From Propionimicrobium lymphophilum DSM 4903 (GTDB taxonomy: Bacteria > Actinomycetota > Actinomycetes > Propionibacteriales > Propionibacteriaceae), in contig NZ_AUIB01000001.1 of NCBI RefSeq assembly GCF_000423485.1, forward strand, positions 1-64,000: a DNA stretch of 64,000 bases. Direction: 5' to 3'. Positions within the stretch are counted from its first letter, which is position 1, and the number at the start of each line of letters is the position of its first letter. Shown here in pieces: positions 16,100 through 24,965 of the stretch. The notes under the pieces are model-generated. The model did not search any database and was not told the origin of the DNA. It saw only the letters and a program-made list of their open reading frames with translations. A program made the translations under genes and the position numbers.

Positions 16100-17676
16100 A
16101 ACACCACCTTCTCAGGGGCAGGAAGATGGTTAACATCCAGCGTGCCCGAAGTCATCCAGTAATCGAGTGCGGTTTGGCGGACCTGCTGTCCGTAAATAAG
16201 TGGCCACAGACCAATCCAGCGGTTACGCAGGAAACGCTGCAGCAGCGCGGTGGCCCCGTCGGCGTCCGCGTAACCCTTATTGCAAATTGCGCCTGCGAAG
16301 CGGTTGGCGCAGATGCCACCCTGGCAGGGGCCCATGCCGATGCGCAGCCTGCGACGCAGGTCGTCCATCGACGGGTTTTCCGGGCCCTCCTGAATCTCGC
16401 GCTCGAGATCAGAGGTGGAAATCTGCTCGCATTCACAGAGCACCTGGTCTGCCTGCCAGTTTTCCTCGCGGTGCTCCAGGCGGTGGCGCACCGAGTACAG
16501 CCTCTTGTCTTCGCTGCCCGGCACCGGCTCTTCAGCGGTGCGGCAGGGGTGCTGGTTTCCGGTGACGCGCTCCATGGCGTCGACGATGTGCTCGGCCATC
16601 AGGCGGTAGGTGGTTAGCTTTCCGCCGCCGATGGTCATGAGGCCCTTGATGCCGTCACGCTGCTCGTGGTCGAGGACGGCCATGCCGCGGCTCATGTGGC
16701 GGGTGTCGGAGGAGTCGACTCGGTCGTCCTTGATCAGCGGGCGAGCGCCAACCCAGGCGTGGACCGCGCGGGCCTGACGGAAGCCGGGGACGAGTTCCTC
16801 GCCGGCGTCCAGCATCTGCTGAACCTCGTTCTCGGGAATCTCGAGCTTGTCCGGGTCGTCCACTTTGACGTCGGTGGTGCCGATGATCGAAACGGTGTGC
16901 GCCGGAACCAGGATATCGCCGTCTGCAGGGGTGATGCAGCGGTTGATGACGGTGTTCACCAGGCGGTGGTTCATGGCGATCATGATGCCGCGACCGGGAA
17001 TCACCTCAACGGGGTGGCAGCCAGCCATGTCGGCGATCTGGCCGGCCCATGGGCCTGCACAGTTGAGCACGAAGTCGGTTTCGATGCTGATGGTTTCGCC
17101 GGTCTTGCGGTCCTCGGCGATGACGGCCGAAACGCGGTCGCCTTCCTTCTCCAGCCCGGTGACCTTGGTGTAAGTCAAGATCTTTGCGCCGTACATTTCT
17201 GCGGATCTGGCCGCCGTCCAAACGAGCTGCCAGCCGTCAACCGAGCCATCTTCAACTTCGAAGACGCGGTTCAGGTTGGGGTTCAGGCGGGGCTCGCGAC
17301 GCAGCGCCTCTTCGGGAGAGATCTCCTGGCAAGGCATGTTTGCTTCCGCGGCGCCAGCGACGAACTTGTCGGGGAATTCGGGGTCGTCGCCTTTCAGCGA
17401 GACGAAGAAACCACCGGTGGGTTCTACTGCGTGGGCCTGGATCTTGCGCAAAATCGCATTTTCTTCGGCGCATTCGCGTGCGGAGATTGGGTCGGAGACG
17501 ACGTAGCGTCCGCCGGAGTGCAGAAGACCGTGGAATCGTGACGTCGTGCCCTGGCCAAGGTCGGCACGTTCGACCAGGATTGTGGAGTAACCGCGCATGG
17601 CTACGTCGCGCACAACTCCAACTCCGGTAGAACCGCCGCCGATAACCACAACGTCGGCTTGCAGTTTTTTCATCAC
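16096..17676 (-). CDS. glpA: Anaerobic glycerol-3-phosphate dehydrogenase subunit A
   Basis: A 526-residue FAD enzyme that oxidises sn-glycerol-3-phosphate to DHAP. FAD motif VVVIGGGSTGVGVVRDVAMRG lies at residues ~9-29, the substrate-site stretch GLLHSGGRYVVSDP at ~50, and a C-terminal BFD-like [2Fe-2S] domain (CECEQIS then GMGPCQGGIC) separates it from aerobic GlpD. The translated start may be GTG 17676 or ATG 17673; GAGGAAG upstream suits either. A 16-bp palindrome sits about 20 bp before the start. The operon is divergent from glpK. A fermentative or anaerobic-respiratory use of glycerol is implied. Confidence 0.94.
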   Translation of the reverse strand: MMKKLQADVVVIGGGSTGVGVVRDVAMRGYSTILVERADLGQGTTSRFHGLLHSGGRYVVSDPISARECAEENAILRKIQAHAVEPTGGFFVSLKGDDPEFPDKFVAGAAEANMPCQEISPEEALRREPRLNPNLNRVFEVEDGSVDGWQLVWTAARSAEMYGAKILTYTKVTGLEKEGDRVSAVIAEDRKTGETISIETDFVLNCAGPWAGQIADMAGCHPVEVIPGRGIMIAMNHRLVNTVINRCITPADGDILVPAHTVSIIGTTDVKVDDPDKLEIPENEVQQMLDAGEELVPGFRQARAVHAWVGARPLIKDDRVDSSDTRHMSRGMAVLDHEQRDGIKGLMTIGGGKLTTYRLMAEHIVDAMERVTGNQHPCRTAEEPVPGSEDKRLYSVRHRLEHREENWQADQVLCECEQISTSDLEREIQEGPENPSMDDLRRRLRIGMGPCQGGICANRFAGAICNKGYADADGATALLQRFLRNRWIGLWPLIYGQQVRQTALDYWMTSGTLDVNHLPAPEKVVL

Positions 17677-17694
17677 ACTTCCTCGTATTTTTTG

Positions 17695-17710
17695 TATTTG
17701 TTAACAAATA
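17695..17710. promoter_or_regulatory. 16-bp palindrome upstream of glpA
   Basis: TATTTGTTAACAAATA is a perfect palindrome 19 bp from the glpA start. Its core TGTTAACA brings together the TGTTA and TAACA half-sites seen in the two operators before the FGGY kinase gene, but with no spacer. Confidence 0.5.
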
Positions 17711-18054
17711 GTGTCACCCATAAAAAGGGGATGGCTGGTGCTAAATCCAAAAAAGGGGTAAAGGGTATAATTCACGCGTAAAACTGCACATTGTTTCACC
17801 AATTTAGTGCCACCTAAGTAATGACAAACGGGTCGAAATGAAAAGCGATTTCGAATATTCGCTACCTAATTAGGTAGCCCTAATTAAATAAGAAAATAAT
17901 TATTTATTTTAATTCCCTTAAATCCGTTAAGCCTGGTTCGTTTGTTCGTACGTACAGAACTTGCTTTGTAAGGTAGGCTATTTTTGCCCGCACGGCAGCG
18001 GGTGAGTTTTCCCCTTGGGGCCAAAACTTGAAAGATACCTTGCAAGGAGGCACG
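17711..18054 (+). other. glpA-glpK intergenic region, A+T-rich
   Basis: About 340 bp between divergent glpA and glpK. It holds a perfect 18-bp palindrome (17861-17878), A+T-rich tracts at 17880-17925, and short inverted repeats CCCCTTGGGG (18011-18020) and CCTTGCAAGG (18039-18048), the last running into the glpK ribosome binding site. No gene is supported here. Promoters for both directions must lie in this stretch. Confidence 0.5.
17861..17878. promoter_or_regulatory. 18-bp perfect palindrome between glpA and glpK
   Basis: GCTACCTAATTAGGTAGC is perfectly symmetrical and lies roughly midway between the two divergent starts. The ACCTAATTAGGT core is reminiscent of metal-regulator (DtxR-type) half-sites but does not fit the 19-bp consensus, so the binding protein is unknown. 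Confidence 0.4.
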
Positions 18055-19578
18055 GTGACTGAAAAGAAGTATGTTCTGGCTATTGACCAGGGCACGACAA
18101 GCTCTCGAGCAATAGTTTTTGACCACAGTGGACGCATCGTTTCGGTTGGACAGAAGGAACACGAGCAGATCTACCCGCACGCTGGCTGGGTGGAACACGA
18201 TCCGGTGGAAATCTGGCACAACACCCGCGAGGTGGTTGGTGAGGCTCTCGGTAAGGCCGACATCAACCGTCACGTGCTGGCTGGCGTCGGCATCACCAAC
18301 CAGCGCGAGACCACCATCGTTTGGGATAAGAACACTGGTGAGCCGGTCTACAACGCGATCGTCTGGCAGGATGCCCGTGCAACCAGGCGCTGCCAGGAGC
18401 TCATCGATGATGGTGGGCAGGACCAGTTCCGTGAGATCACCGGTGAGCCGATTTCGGTTTACCCGTCCGCAACCAAGATCGAGTGGATCCTCAACAACGT
18501 CGAGGGCGCACGCGAGAAGGCCGAAGCCGGCGACCTGCTATTCGGCACTCCGGATACCTGGCTGGTCTGGAACCTGACCGGCGGCGTCAATGGCGGCGTG
18601 CACGTCACCGATGTGACCAACGCGTCCCGAACCATGTTGATGGACCTGAAGACCCTGCAGTGGGACGAAGGAATGTGCAAGTTCTTCGACATTCCAATGC
18701 AGATGCTTCCGGAGATTCGTTCTTCCTCTGAGATTTATGGCTACGGCATGCGCTCTAGCCTGCTGATCGACACTCCGATCGCGGGCATCTTGGGTGACCA
18801 GCAGGCGGCTACCTTCGGCCAGGCCTGTTTCACTCCTGGCATGGCGAAGAACACCTATGGCACCGGCTGCTTCACGCTGATCAATACCGGCAACGAACCG
18901 ACCCCGTCGGAGAACGGCTTGATCACCACCGTCCTGTACAAGATTGGTGACCAGAAGCCGGTCTACGCGCTCGAAGGTTCGATTGCCGTTACCGGTTCGC
19001 TGGTTCAGTGGCTGCGCGACAACCTGCGCATGTTCGATTCGGCCCCCGAGGTTGAGAAGTTGGCAAGCACTGTGGAGGACAACGGTGGCTGTTACTTCGT
19101 GCCGGCGTTCTCCGGCCTGTTTGCGCCGTACTGGCGTTCCGACGCTCGCGGCGTGATTGCTGGCCTGACCCGTTACGTCAACCGCGGTCACATCGCCCGC
19201 GCAGTTCTGGAGGCCACCGCCTACCAGACCCGCGAGGTGTTGGAGGCCATGGAGGCCGACTCTGGTAAGAAGCTGAAGGAGCTTCGCGTCGACGGCGGCA
19301 TGACCAACAACGATCTGCTCATGCAGTTCCAGGCCGACCAACTCGATGTGGACGTTGTTTGCCCCGTCGTTGCAGAGACCACCGCGCTCGGTGCTGCGTA
19401 CGCGGCTGGCATCGCCACCGGATTCTGGAACGGCGAGCAGGACGTCATCGACAACTGGCAGGAGGCCAAGCGCTGGACCCCGAAGGCTGACCACGAAGAA
19501 AATGAGCGCCTGTTCCGTAACTGGAAGAAGGCCGTCACAAAGACCTTTGACTGGGTTGATGACGACGTCGAAAACTAG
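18055..19578 (+). CDS. glpK: Glycerol kinase
   Basis: A 507-residue FGGY kinase with canonical GlpK features: [18 protein letters not shown] at the N-terminus, [23 protein letters not shown], the [15 protein letters not shown] stretch, and [20 protein letters not shown] near residue 410. It converts glycerol to G3P for GlpABC. The chosen GTG has AAGGAGG four bases upstream and gives the family length; an in-frame ATG at 18028 lacks a site. No glpF facilitator is adjacent. A strong terminator follows. Confidence 0.95.
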   Translation: MTEKKYVLAIDQGTTSSRAIVFDHSGRIVSVGQKEHEQIYPHAGWVEHDPVEIWHNTREVVGEALGKADINRHVLAGVGITNQRETTIVWDKNTGEPVYNAIVWQDARATRRCQELIDDGGQDQFREITGEPISVYPSATKIEWILNNVEGAREKAEAGDLLFGTPDTWLVWNLTGGVNGGVHVTDVTNASRTMLMDLKTLQWDEGMCKFFDIPMQMLPEIRSSSEIYGYGMRSSLLIDTPIAGILGDQQAATFGQACFTPGMAKNTYGTGCFTLINTGNEPTPSENGLITTVLYKIGDQKPVYALEGSIAVTGSLVQWLRDNLRMFDSAPEVEKLASTVEDNGGCYFVPAFSGLFAPYWRSDARGVIAGLTRYVNRGHIARAVLEATAYQTREVLEAMEADSGKKLKELRVDGGMTNNDLLMQFQADQLDVDVVCPVVAETTALGAAYAAGIATGFWNGEQDVIDNWQEAKRWTPKADHEENERLFRNWKKAVTKTFDWVDDDVEN

Positions 19579-19593
19579 GATTAACTAAATAGC

Positions 19594-19636
19594 CGCCCCG
19601 ACCGGCCGAGACGCGTATCCTCGGCAGGTCGGGGCG
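19594..19636 (+). terminator. Terminator of glpK
   Basis: Ten-base arms CGCCCCGACC (19594-19603) and GGTCGGGGCG (19627-19636), with an inner GCCGAG/CTCGGC pairing, followed by TTCTTTTT. Confidence 0.85.
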
Positions 19637-19666
19637 TTCTTTTTATCTACTAAAACCTTGCATGAA

Positions 19667-19685
19667 TTAGGGTAGCCTTATTAAA
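19667..19685 (+). promoter_or_regulatory. DtxR/IdeR-like iron box (candidate)
   Basis: TTAGGGTAGCCTTATTAAA matches the degenerate 19-bp consensus TWAGGTWAGSCTWACCTWA at 15 positions, with the left half nearly complete. It lies ~38 bp upstream of the DUF4418 gene. A second symmetrical site, TAACGC-GA-GCGTTA, follows at 19687-19700. Iron-dependent repression would fit the iron-uptake-associated cassette downstream. Confidence 0.45.
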
Positions 19686-19722
19686 CTAACGCGAGCGTTA
19701 CTAATACGGGAAAGGTTTACCG

Positions 19723-20139
19723 ATGAAAAGCAGATTGTTTTCGGCTCTGCCGTCAATCATTTTTGGGCTGCTGATCGCTATTGGCCCGCAGACTTTCGTC
19801 AAGGTTTGCGAAGTGATGGACAAACCGATGAAGTGCCACTGGATGGCACAGGCCTCGCTCGGCGTGGGCATCGTCATCGCACTGCTCGGAATCTTCGCGT
19901 TGGTGCTGAATGCGAGCGCGCGCATCGGCCTGACTATCGCCGCATTCCTGCTCGGTGGCCTCGAGATCGGCATCGCTACCTTCCTGATCGGCCCGTGCAA
20001 GATGCCCGAAATGCACTGCCACTCAACCACCCAGCCGTTCCTGATCGTGGTTAGCGTGCTGCTCATGATCTTTGCGCTGATCTCGGTGGGCTCGGACATC
20101 CGCACTAACGGGCTGAACAAGACCGAGGCGAGCAACTAG
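19723..20139 (+). CDS. DUF4418 family membrane protein
   Basis: A 138-residue protein with four predicted membrane helices (about 7-22, 43-62, 68-90, 104-122) and paired cysteine/methionine/histidine motifs in the outer loops: KVCEVMDKPMKCHWMAQA and GPCKMPEMHCHSTTQP. These look suited to soft-metal binding. The family is typically encoded beside FtsX-like permeases and an ATPase in putative metal uptake loci, as it is here (stop and next GTG are 2 bp apart). Function is not experimentally assigned; a metal-handling role is inference. Confidence 0.75.
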   Translation: MKSRLFSALPSIIFGLLIAIGPQTFVKVCEVMDKPMKCHWMAQASLGVGIVIALLGIFALVLNASARIGLTIAAFLLGGLEIGIATFLIGPCKMPEMHCHSTTQPFLIVVSVLLMIFALISVGSDIRTNGLNKTEASN

Positions 20140-20141
20140 CC

Positions 20142-21359
20142 GTGCCTCACACACCACACATCACAGTCGGCGCCTTGCCGTCGCGGAACCTGAAACGCAA
20201 CCCGTTCCGCACCGCCATGCTCGTCGTTGTCGTCGCGATCCTTTCTTTCGGCACTTTCGCCGGCTCTCTGCTGCTGACGAACCTGAATTCCGGTCTGGAG
20301 AGCGTGCGGCAACGACTCGGTGCCGACCTGATGTTGGTGCCCGCTCAGTCTCTTCACCAGGCGGAAGCTGTTATCTCGGCAGGGGAGCCGAGCACTTTCT
20401 ATTTCTCGCACGACGTCTTCAGCACCGTGCAGAAGATGCCAGGCGTGAAGCGAGCAACTCAGCAGTTTTATATCTCTTCGCTGGAGGCAAGCTGCTGCGA
20501 TTCTAAGCTGCAGATTGTCGGGTTTGATCCGAAGACCGACTTCATCATCGAGCCTTGGATCAAGACACAGTACGACGGCAATCTGCCTGACGGAAAGATC
20601 ATCGTCGGTTCGAACGTCATGGCTTTCGAGGACGAGACGCTGAAACTTTTCAACCATGAATGGCCGGTAGCGGCCAAACTGGCCAGCACCGGAACCGACA
20701 AGGATAACTCGGTCTTCGTGAACCCCAACACGGCCAAGCTGATCACCTCTTACGCGGCACAGATGGGCGAGAAGGAAGCTCAAGAAGCGCCGGAGGGTGC
20801 CGCGTCGACGGTGTTCGCAGACGTTCAGGACGGCTACAGCCTTGATGAGGTGGCCCGGCAGGTCACCGAGCATAAGGACCTTCAAGACGTGTCCGTGATA
20901 TCGGGCGTCTCGCTGACGTCCAAGCTGAAGTCAAGCATCAACTCGATCGCCAACTACGTGCTGATCTTCCTGATTCTCTTCTGGGTTATCGGGCTGATTG
21001 TGCAGATCGCCGTGTTCGCCTCGTCGGCGAACTCCCGAAAGGCTGAATTCGCCACGCTGAGGATTCTGGGCGCAACGCGTCGAAACCTGGTCTCCATGGT
21101 CACAGAGGAGTCCTCGCTGATCGGGCTTCTCGGCGGTGTGATCGGAGTCGGTTTGGGTGCGTTGACCACCGTCTCGTTCTCCACGCTAATCGGGCGCAGC
21201 TTCGGCATGCCCTACGCCCAAGTTGGCGCGGCGCAAGTGATAGTGCTTGCGCTCGGCGTGCTCGCGTTCGCGATGGTGACGTGCATGATTTCGTCCGCGG
21301 TTAGCACCGCCAGAATGATGCTCGGCGAGACCTATCTGACGCTGCGAGCGGGGGCCTGA
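20142..21359 (+). CDS. FtsX/MacB-like ABC transporter permease
   Basis: A 405-residue permease. One membrane helix near residues 23-45, a large extracytoplasmic domain (~46-265) containing a vicinal Cys pair (EASCCDSKLQIVGFD), then three helices near residues 270-300, 325-350 and 362-390, the FtsX arrangement. The GTG start lies two bases after the DUF4418 stop and its own stop is followed after two bases by the ATPase. The three genes form one unit. Such cassettes resemble the energised part of FTR1/p19-type iron systems; no FTR1 or p19 gene is visible nearby. Confidence 0.82.
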   Translation: MPHTPHITVGALPSRNLKRNPFRTAMLVVVVAILSFGTFAGSLLLTNLNSGLESVRQRLGADLMLVPAQSLHQAEAVISAGEPSTFYFSHDVFSTVQKMPGVKRATQQFYISSLEASCCDSKLQIVGFDPKTDFIIEPWIKTQYDGNLPDGKIIVGSNVMAFEDETLKLFNHEWPVAAKLASTGTDKDNSVFVNPNTAKLITSYAAQMGEKEAQEAPEGAASTVFADVQDGYSLDEVARQVTEHKDLQDVSVISGVSLTSKLKSSINSIANYVLIFLILFWVIGLIVQIAVFASSANSRKAEFATLRILGATRRNLVSMVTEESSLIGLLGGVIGVGLGALTTVSFSTLIGRSFGMPYAQVGAAQVIVLALGVLAFAMVTCMISSAVSTARMMLGETYLTLRAGA

Positions 21360-21361
21360 TC

Positions 21362-22042
21362 GTGCTTTTAGAAACAAGGAATCTGACCAAGAAATTCGTT
21401 CGCAGGGCGATACCGTTCGCTGCCGTCGACGACGTCAACTTCACCCTAGGCGAGGGCGATTTCACTGCGATTGTCGGGCGAAGTGGTAACGGTAAAACGA
21501 CGTTCTTGAACCTCGTCACCGGGCTGCTCAAACCCACCAGCGGGACGGTCACGGTAGAGGGCAAAAACGTTCACGAATTGAAGGACGCGCATCTCTCGAA
21601 GCTGCGCAACCGGACCCTCGGCTTCGTGCCGCAGCGCATGACGCTCATTGGCAGCCTGAACGTGCTTGATAACGTCATCCTGCCGGCGGTCATGGACAAA
21701 GACTGGCGAAAGCGCGATGAAAAACTCTTCGATCGTGCTCTTCAGCTGCTCGAGAAAGTGGACGTCGCGGAGCTTTCTCAGGCGTTCCCTAGGGAACTGT
21801 CCGGCGGTGAAATGCGCAGGATCGGGCTGGCCCGCGCGCTGATGAACCATCCCGAGGCGCTCATCTGCGACGAGCCCACCGGAGACCTGGACGCCGAAAG
21901 CACCGAGATCGTCTTGGGCGTTCTAAAGGAGCAGGCCGAACAGGGCACGGGCGTGCTGGTCGTCACACACGACGATGCGGCTGTTCGCGCAGCCGACAAC
22001 GTCTGGCGGATGGACAAGGGGCGCCTGGCTCCAGACCAGTAA
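21362..22042 (+). CDS. LolD/MacB-type ABC ATPase
   Basis: A 226-residue ATPase. Walker A is GRSGNGKTT (asparagine where serine is usual), signature LSGGEMRRIGLARAL, Walker B ALICDEPTGDLD, switch VTHDD. The size and DEPTGDLD box are typical of ATPases that partner FtsX-like permeases. It is last in the DUF4418 cassette and is followed by a perfect hairpin. Confidence 0.88.
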   Translation: MLLETRNLTKKFVRRAIPFAAVDDVNFTLGEGDFTAIVGRSGNGKTTFLNLVTGLLKPTSGTVTVEGKNVHELKDAHLSKLRNRTLGFVPQRMTLIGSLNVLDNVILPAVMDKDWRKRDEKLFDRALQLLEKVDVAELSQAFPRELSGGEMRRIGLARALMNHPEALICDEPTGDLDAESTEIVLGVLKEQAEQGTGVLVVTHDDAAVRAADNVWRMDKGRLAPDQ

Positions 22043-22061
22043 CCAGCCTGAAGATAGACAA

Positions 22062-22088
22062 AAAATTGGGGCCCTGGGCCCCAATTTT
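22062..22088. terminator. Bidirectional terminator
   Basis: AAAATTGGGGCC-CTG-GGCCCCAATTTT: a perfect 12-bp stem with flanking A and T runs, placed between two convergent genes so that it can serve both. Confidence 0.8.
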
Positions 22089-22096
22089 GTTTTCGG

Positions 22097-23245
22097 CTAA
22101 TTGATCGCGCTGAGAATCAGAGAGAGCAGCGGGTTGGTTTGGTATCCCAGAATCGCGAAGACCCCGAGGCCGACCGAGCCCAGGAATGCGGCGTAGCCCA
22201 GCAGCTTCATGATCTTCGAAAGCTTGGGCAGGGCCAGCGCCAAACCGACCGAAATTATCGCAAGTACCATTACGGCGGAGGGCAGAAGCGTCGAATTTTG
22301 GCCCCACGGCGTCAGGTAGACGCCGATCTGGGTGCCGAAGGCGCAGAACGCCGTCACGCCAGCAAAGATGGCGACGATTCCAGAGACGATCGACAGCGTG
22401 CGGAGGACGAAGCCCACCTTGCTGTTCGGGTCCGTGTCGAGAAGATCTAGGAGTTTGTCCAGGGTGCCACCGATTAGCCCGCAGACGGTCAGCCCGATGG
22501 GCAGCATGGCAGTCAGCTGTTCGTCGAACGGGAAGGAACCGAAGCCCTGGGTCTGGATGATCTTGAGCCACTGCTCGAGCACATAAAGCAGCCCGATGAA
22601 CGAGATGAACGAGCGCATGTTGCCGTTCACGTTGAGCAGCAGGTTCAGCAGGCTAGCAACGATCGTGCACACGACACCTGTCAGCGCGCCGACAACGATC
22701 GAACTCGAGGTGGTGTCTAGGTTGCCGTTGTGGGATGCCGCCAGGAACAGGCAAAGCGCGTAAATTGCGCTGAGCGCGATGCCTACGCCCATATTCCGAA
22801 GGAAACGTCGCCACAAGTTCTTTCGGGGTGGTTCAGACTCGACCTCGTAGTCTTCGCCGTATGCGTCCGGTTGAGTCTGCCGAGGAGCCGGATTCTCATC
22901 GCCGAACCTCTCTGCTACGTAGTCCTCGAACGGCTCGCGCTGGGGCTGAGGAGTGGGGTAGTAGTCAACATTCGGCGTCTCGTAGGTCGCTTCTTGGAAG
23001 TCCTGCACGGGCATTACCCTGGTGGGCTCGTGCGGCGGTTCGAATGCCTGGGTGGGCTCGTCGCTGTAGATGGCGCGGGTGGCTTCGTTGTTGCCGACTA
23101 CCTGAGTTGGCTCGTTGCCCGAGTCGACCACGCGGGTGGGCTCGTCGTCCAATCGGTAGGCCGAGGTCTTGTCGTCGTCCGGCCAAATATGGCGGGTCTC
23201 CTCGTTGTCCCAGTTGTTATACCCTGTGGATCTGTTGGTAGACAT
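22097..23245 (-). CDS. Membrane protein with N-terminal E-P-T repeat tail, unknown function
   Basis: A 382-residue protein in two parts. Residues 1-140 are hydrophilic and acidic and hold about seven degenerate repeats of roughly ten residues centred on a threonine: EETRHI, DKTSAY, DEPTRVV, NEPTQVV, NEATRAI, DEPTQAF, HEPTRVM (residues 15-78). Residues ~145-382 contain about six membrane helices. The repeated acidic-Pro-Thr-Arg/Gln pattern could be phosphorylation sites for actinobacterial Ser/Thr kinases read by FHA domains; this is a guess from pattern. No known family is recognised. The gene is divergent from pntA. Confidence 0.7.
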   Translation of the reverse strand: MSTNRSTGYNNWDNEETRHIWPDDDKTSAYRLDDEPTRVVDSGNEPTQVVGNNEATRAIYSDEPTQAFEPPHEPTRVMPVQDFQEATYETPNVDYYPTPQPQREPFEDYVAERFGDENPAPRQTQPDAYGEDYEVESEPPRKNLWRRFLRNMGVGIALSAIYALCLFLAASHNGNLDTTSSSIVVGALTGVVCTIVASLLNLLLNVNGNMRSFISFIGLLYVLEQWLKIIQTQGFGSFPFDEQLTAMLPIGLTVCGLIGGTLDKLLDLLDTDPNSKVGFVLRTLSIVSGIVAIFAGVTAFCAFGTQIGVYLTPWGQNSTLLPSAVMVLAIISVGLALALPKLSKIMKLLGYAAFLGSVGLGVFAILGYQTNPLLSLILSAIN

Positions 23246-23416
23246 GGCGGCTCCTGAATATCAGCAAAAAGCGTCATTCACAGCGTAGTATCTAGAGTCA
23301 ATTGACCGCAGATCGCGACGCGCTGGTTTCATCTCGCAGGCCTATGAGAAGGCAAGTTACGGAATACCGGCGGACCTCGCGGCCTAACCTTGCACAAATG
23401 CAATAGGCTAATGGGC

Positions 23417-24964
23417 ATGAGAATTGGCGTGCCCCGGGAATCATTGCCCGGCGAAAATAGAGTTGCCGCCACCCCTAAAACCGTTACTCAACTGGTCAAG
23501 CTTGGCTACGAGGTTCTCGTAGAGGCAGGCGCCGGAGAGCGTGCTGCGCTGCCGGACCACGCCTACGAAGAAGCAGGCGCATTGATCGGTGACGGACGGC
23601 AGGCGTGGTCGAGCGACATTGTAATTGCAGTTAACCAGCCCAGCCTCGAGGAGCTGAACGCGATGACCGCGGGCTCCATCCTCGTGACGTTCCTGTCCCC
23701 GCGGCAAAATCCGAAGCTGCTGGAGGCGCTAAACGAGCGCAAAATCACGGGCCTCGCCATGGACATGGTGCCGCGAATTTCGCGCGCCCAGTCGATGGAC
23801 GCGCTCAGCTCCACGGCGAATATTTCGGGTTACCGCGCGATCGTCGAGGCGTCCTACGAATTTGGCCGCACTTTCGGCGGCCAGGTGACGGCAGCCGGCA
23901 AGGTGCCGCCTGCCAAGGTTTTCGTCATCGGAACTGGCGTGGCGGGTCTAGCCGCGATTGGCGCCGCCAACTCGATGGGCGCCGACGTCTACGCCACTGA
24001 CGTTCGCCCCGAGACCGCCGAGCAGGTGGAATCGATGGGTGCGACATTCCTCAAGGTTCGTTCCGGCGAGGACGACCAGTCGGTCAGCACCGACGGATAC
24101 GCAAAGGAAACCAGCGACGACTACAACACCCGCGCTGCGGAACTGTACATGTCGCAGGCCCCGGACACCGACGTCATCGTCACCACGGCAGCCATCCCCG
24201 GCAAGCCCAGCCCGAAGCTGATCACCGCCGAGATGGTCGAGGCCATGAAGCCGGGATCGGTTATCGTCGACCTGGCGGCCCTCGGCGGCGGCAACTGCGA
24301 GCTGACTCGCCCGGGCGAAAAATACGTCACCGATAACGGCGTGACGATCATCGGCTACACCGACATGCCCAGCCGTCTGCCCGGCCAGTCTAGCCAGCTG
24401 TACGGCACCAACATCGTTAATCTGTTCAAGCTGACCACGCCCGAGAAGGACGGCCAGTTCGTCATCGATTTCTCCGACGAGGTCATCCGCAACATGACGG
24501 TGACCCGCGACGGAGAAATTACCTTCCCGCCGCCCCCGATTCAGGTTTCCGCGGCGCCCGTCGCCCCGGTGAAGGAACCGGAGCACAGCACCGAGGTTGA
24601 GGAAATCAAACAGCCGAAACCGTGGTGGTTCTCCGTGGTGATCGTCGGTGTGCTCAGCGTGCTGGCCATCGCTGCGTTGACGTTCGCGCCCGGCTCGTTC
24701 GTCTCGCTGTTCAGTATTTTCGTGCTGGCCCTGGTCTGCGGCTACTACGTGGTCTGGAACGTGACGAGCGCGCTGCACACTCCGCTGATGAGCGTGACGA
24801 ACGCTATTTCGGGCATCATCATCGTCGGTGCGATCGCCCAGCTGGCAAACGATAACTGGGTCGTCAAGATCCTGGCCGCATTCGCAGTGTTGATTGCTTC
24901 GATCAACATTTTCGGTGGCTTCACCGTCACCCAGCGCATGCTCAAGATGTTCAAGAGGGGCTGA
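23417..24964 (+). CDS. pntA: NAD(P) transhydrogenase subunit alpha
   Basis: A 515-residue subunit of the proton-translocating transhydrogenase. It starts [20 protein letters not shown], has the NAD-binding motif [22 protein letters not shown] near residue 175, and ends with four membrane helices (~405-500), as in E. coli PntA (510). The frame runs a few codons further upstream (ATGs at 23390, 23411), but the ATG at 23417 gives the family N-terminus. The enzyme uses the proton gradient to reduce NADP+ with NADH. It is followed one base after its stop by pntB. Confidence 0.95.
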   Translation: MRIGVPRESLPGENRVAATPKTVTQLVKLGYEVLVEAGAGERAALPDHAYEEAGALIGDGRQAWSSDIVIAVNQPSLEELNAMTAGSILVTFLSPRQNPKLLEALNERKITGLAMDMVPRISRAQSMDALSSTANISGYRAIVEASYEFGRTFGGQVTAAGKVPPAKVFVIGTGVAGLAAIGAANSMGADVYATDVRPETAEQVESMGATFLKVRSGEDDQSVSTDGYAKETSDDYNTRAAELYMSQAPDTDVIVTTAAIPGKPSPKLITAEMVEAMKPGSVIVDLAALGGGNCELTRPGEKYVTDNGVTIIGYTDMPSRLPGQSSQLYGTNIVNLFKLTTPEKDGQFVIDFSDEVIRNMTVTRDGEITFPPPPIQVSAAPVAPVKEPEHSTEVEEIKQPKPWWFSVVIVGVLSVLAIAALTFAPGSFVSLFSIFVLALVCGYYVVWNVTSALHTPLMSVTNAISGIIIVGAIAQLANDNWVVKILAAFAVLIASINIFGGFTVTQRMLKMFKRG

Positions 24965-24965
24965 C

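Noticed and set aside
17963-17980. DtxR-like box (GTAAGGTAGGCTATT) upstream of glpK
   Set aside because: It needs a one-base deletion to fit the 19-bp consensus and has no second half, so it is probably chance.
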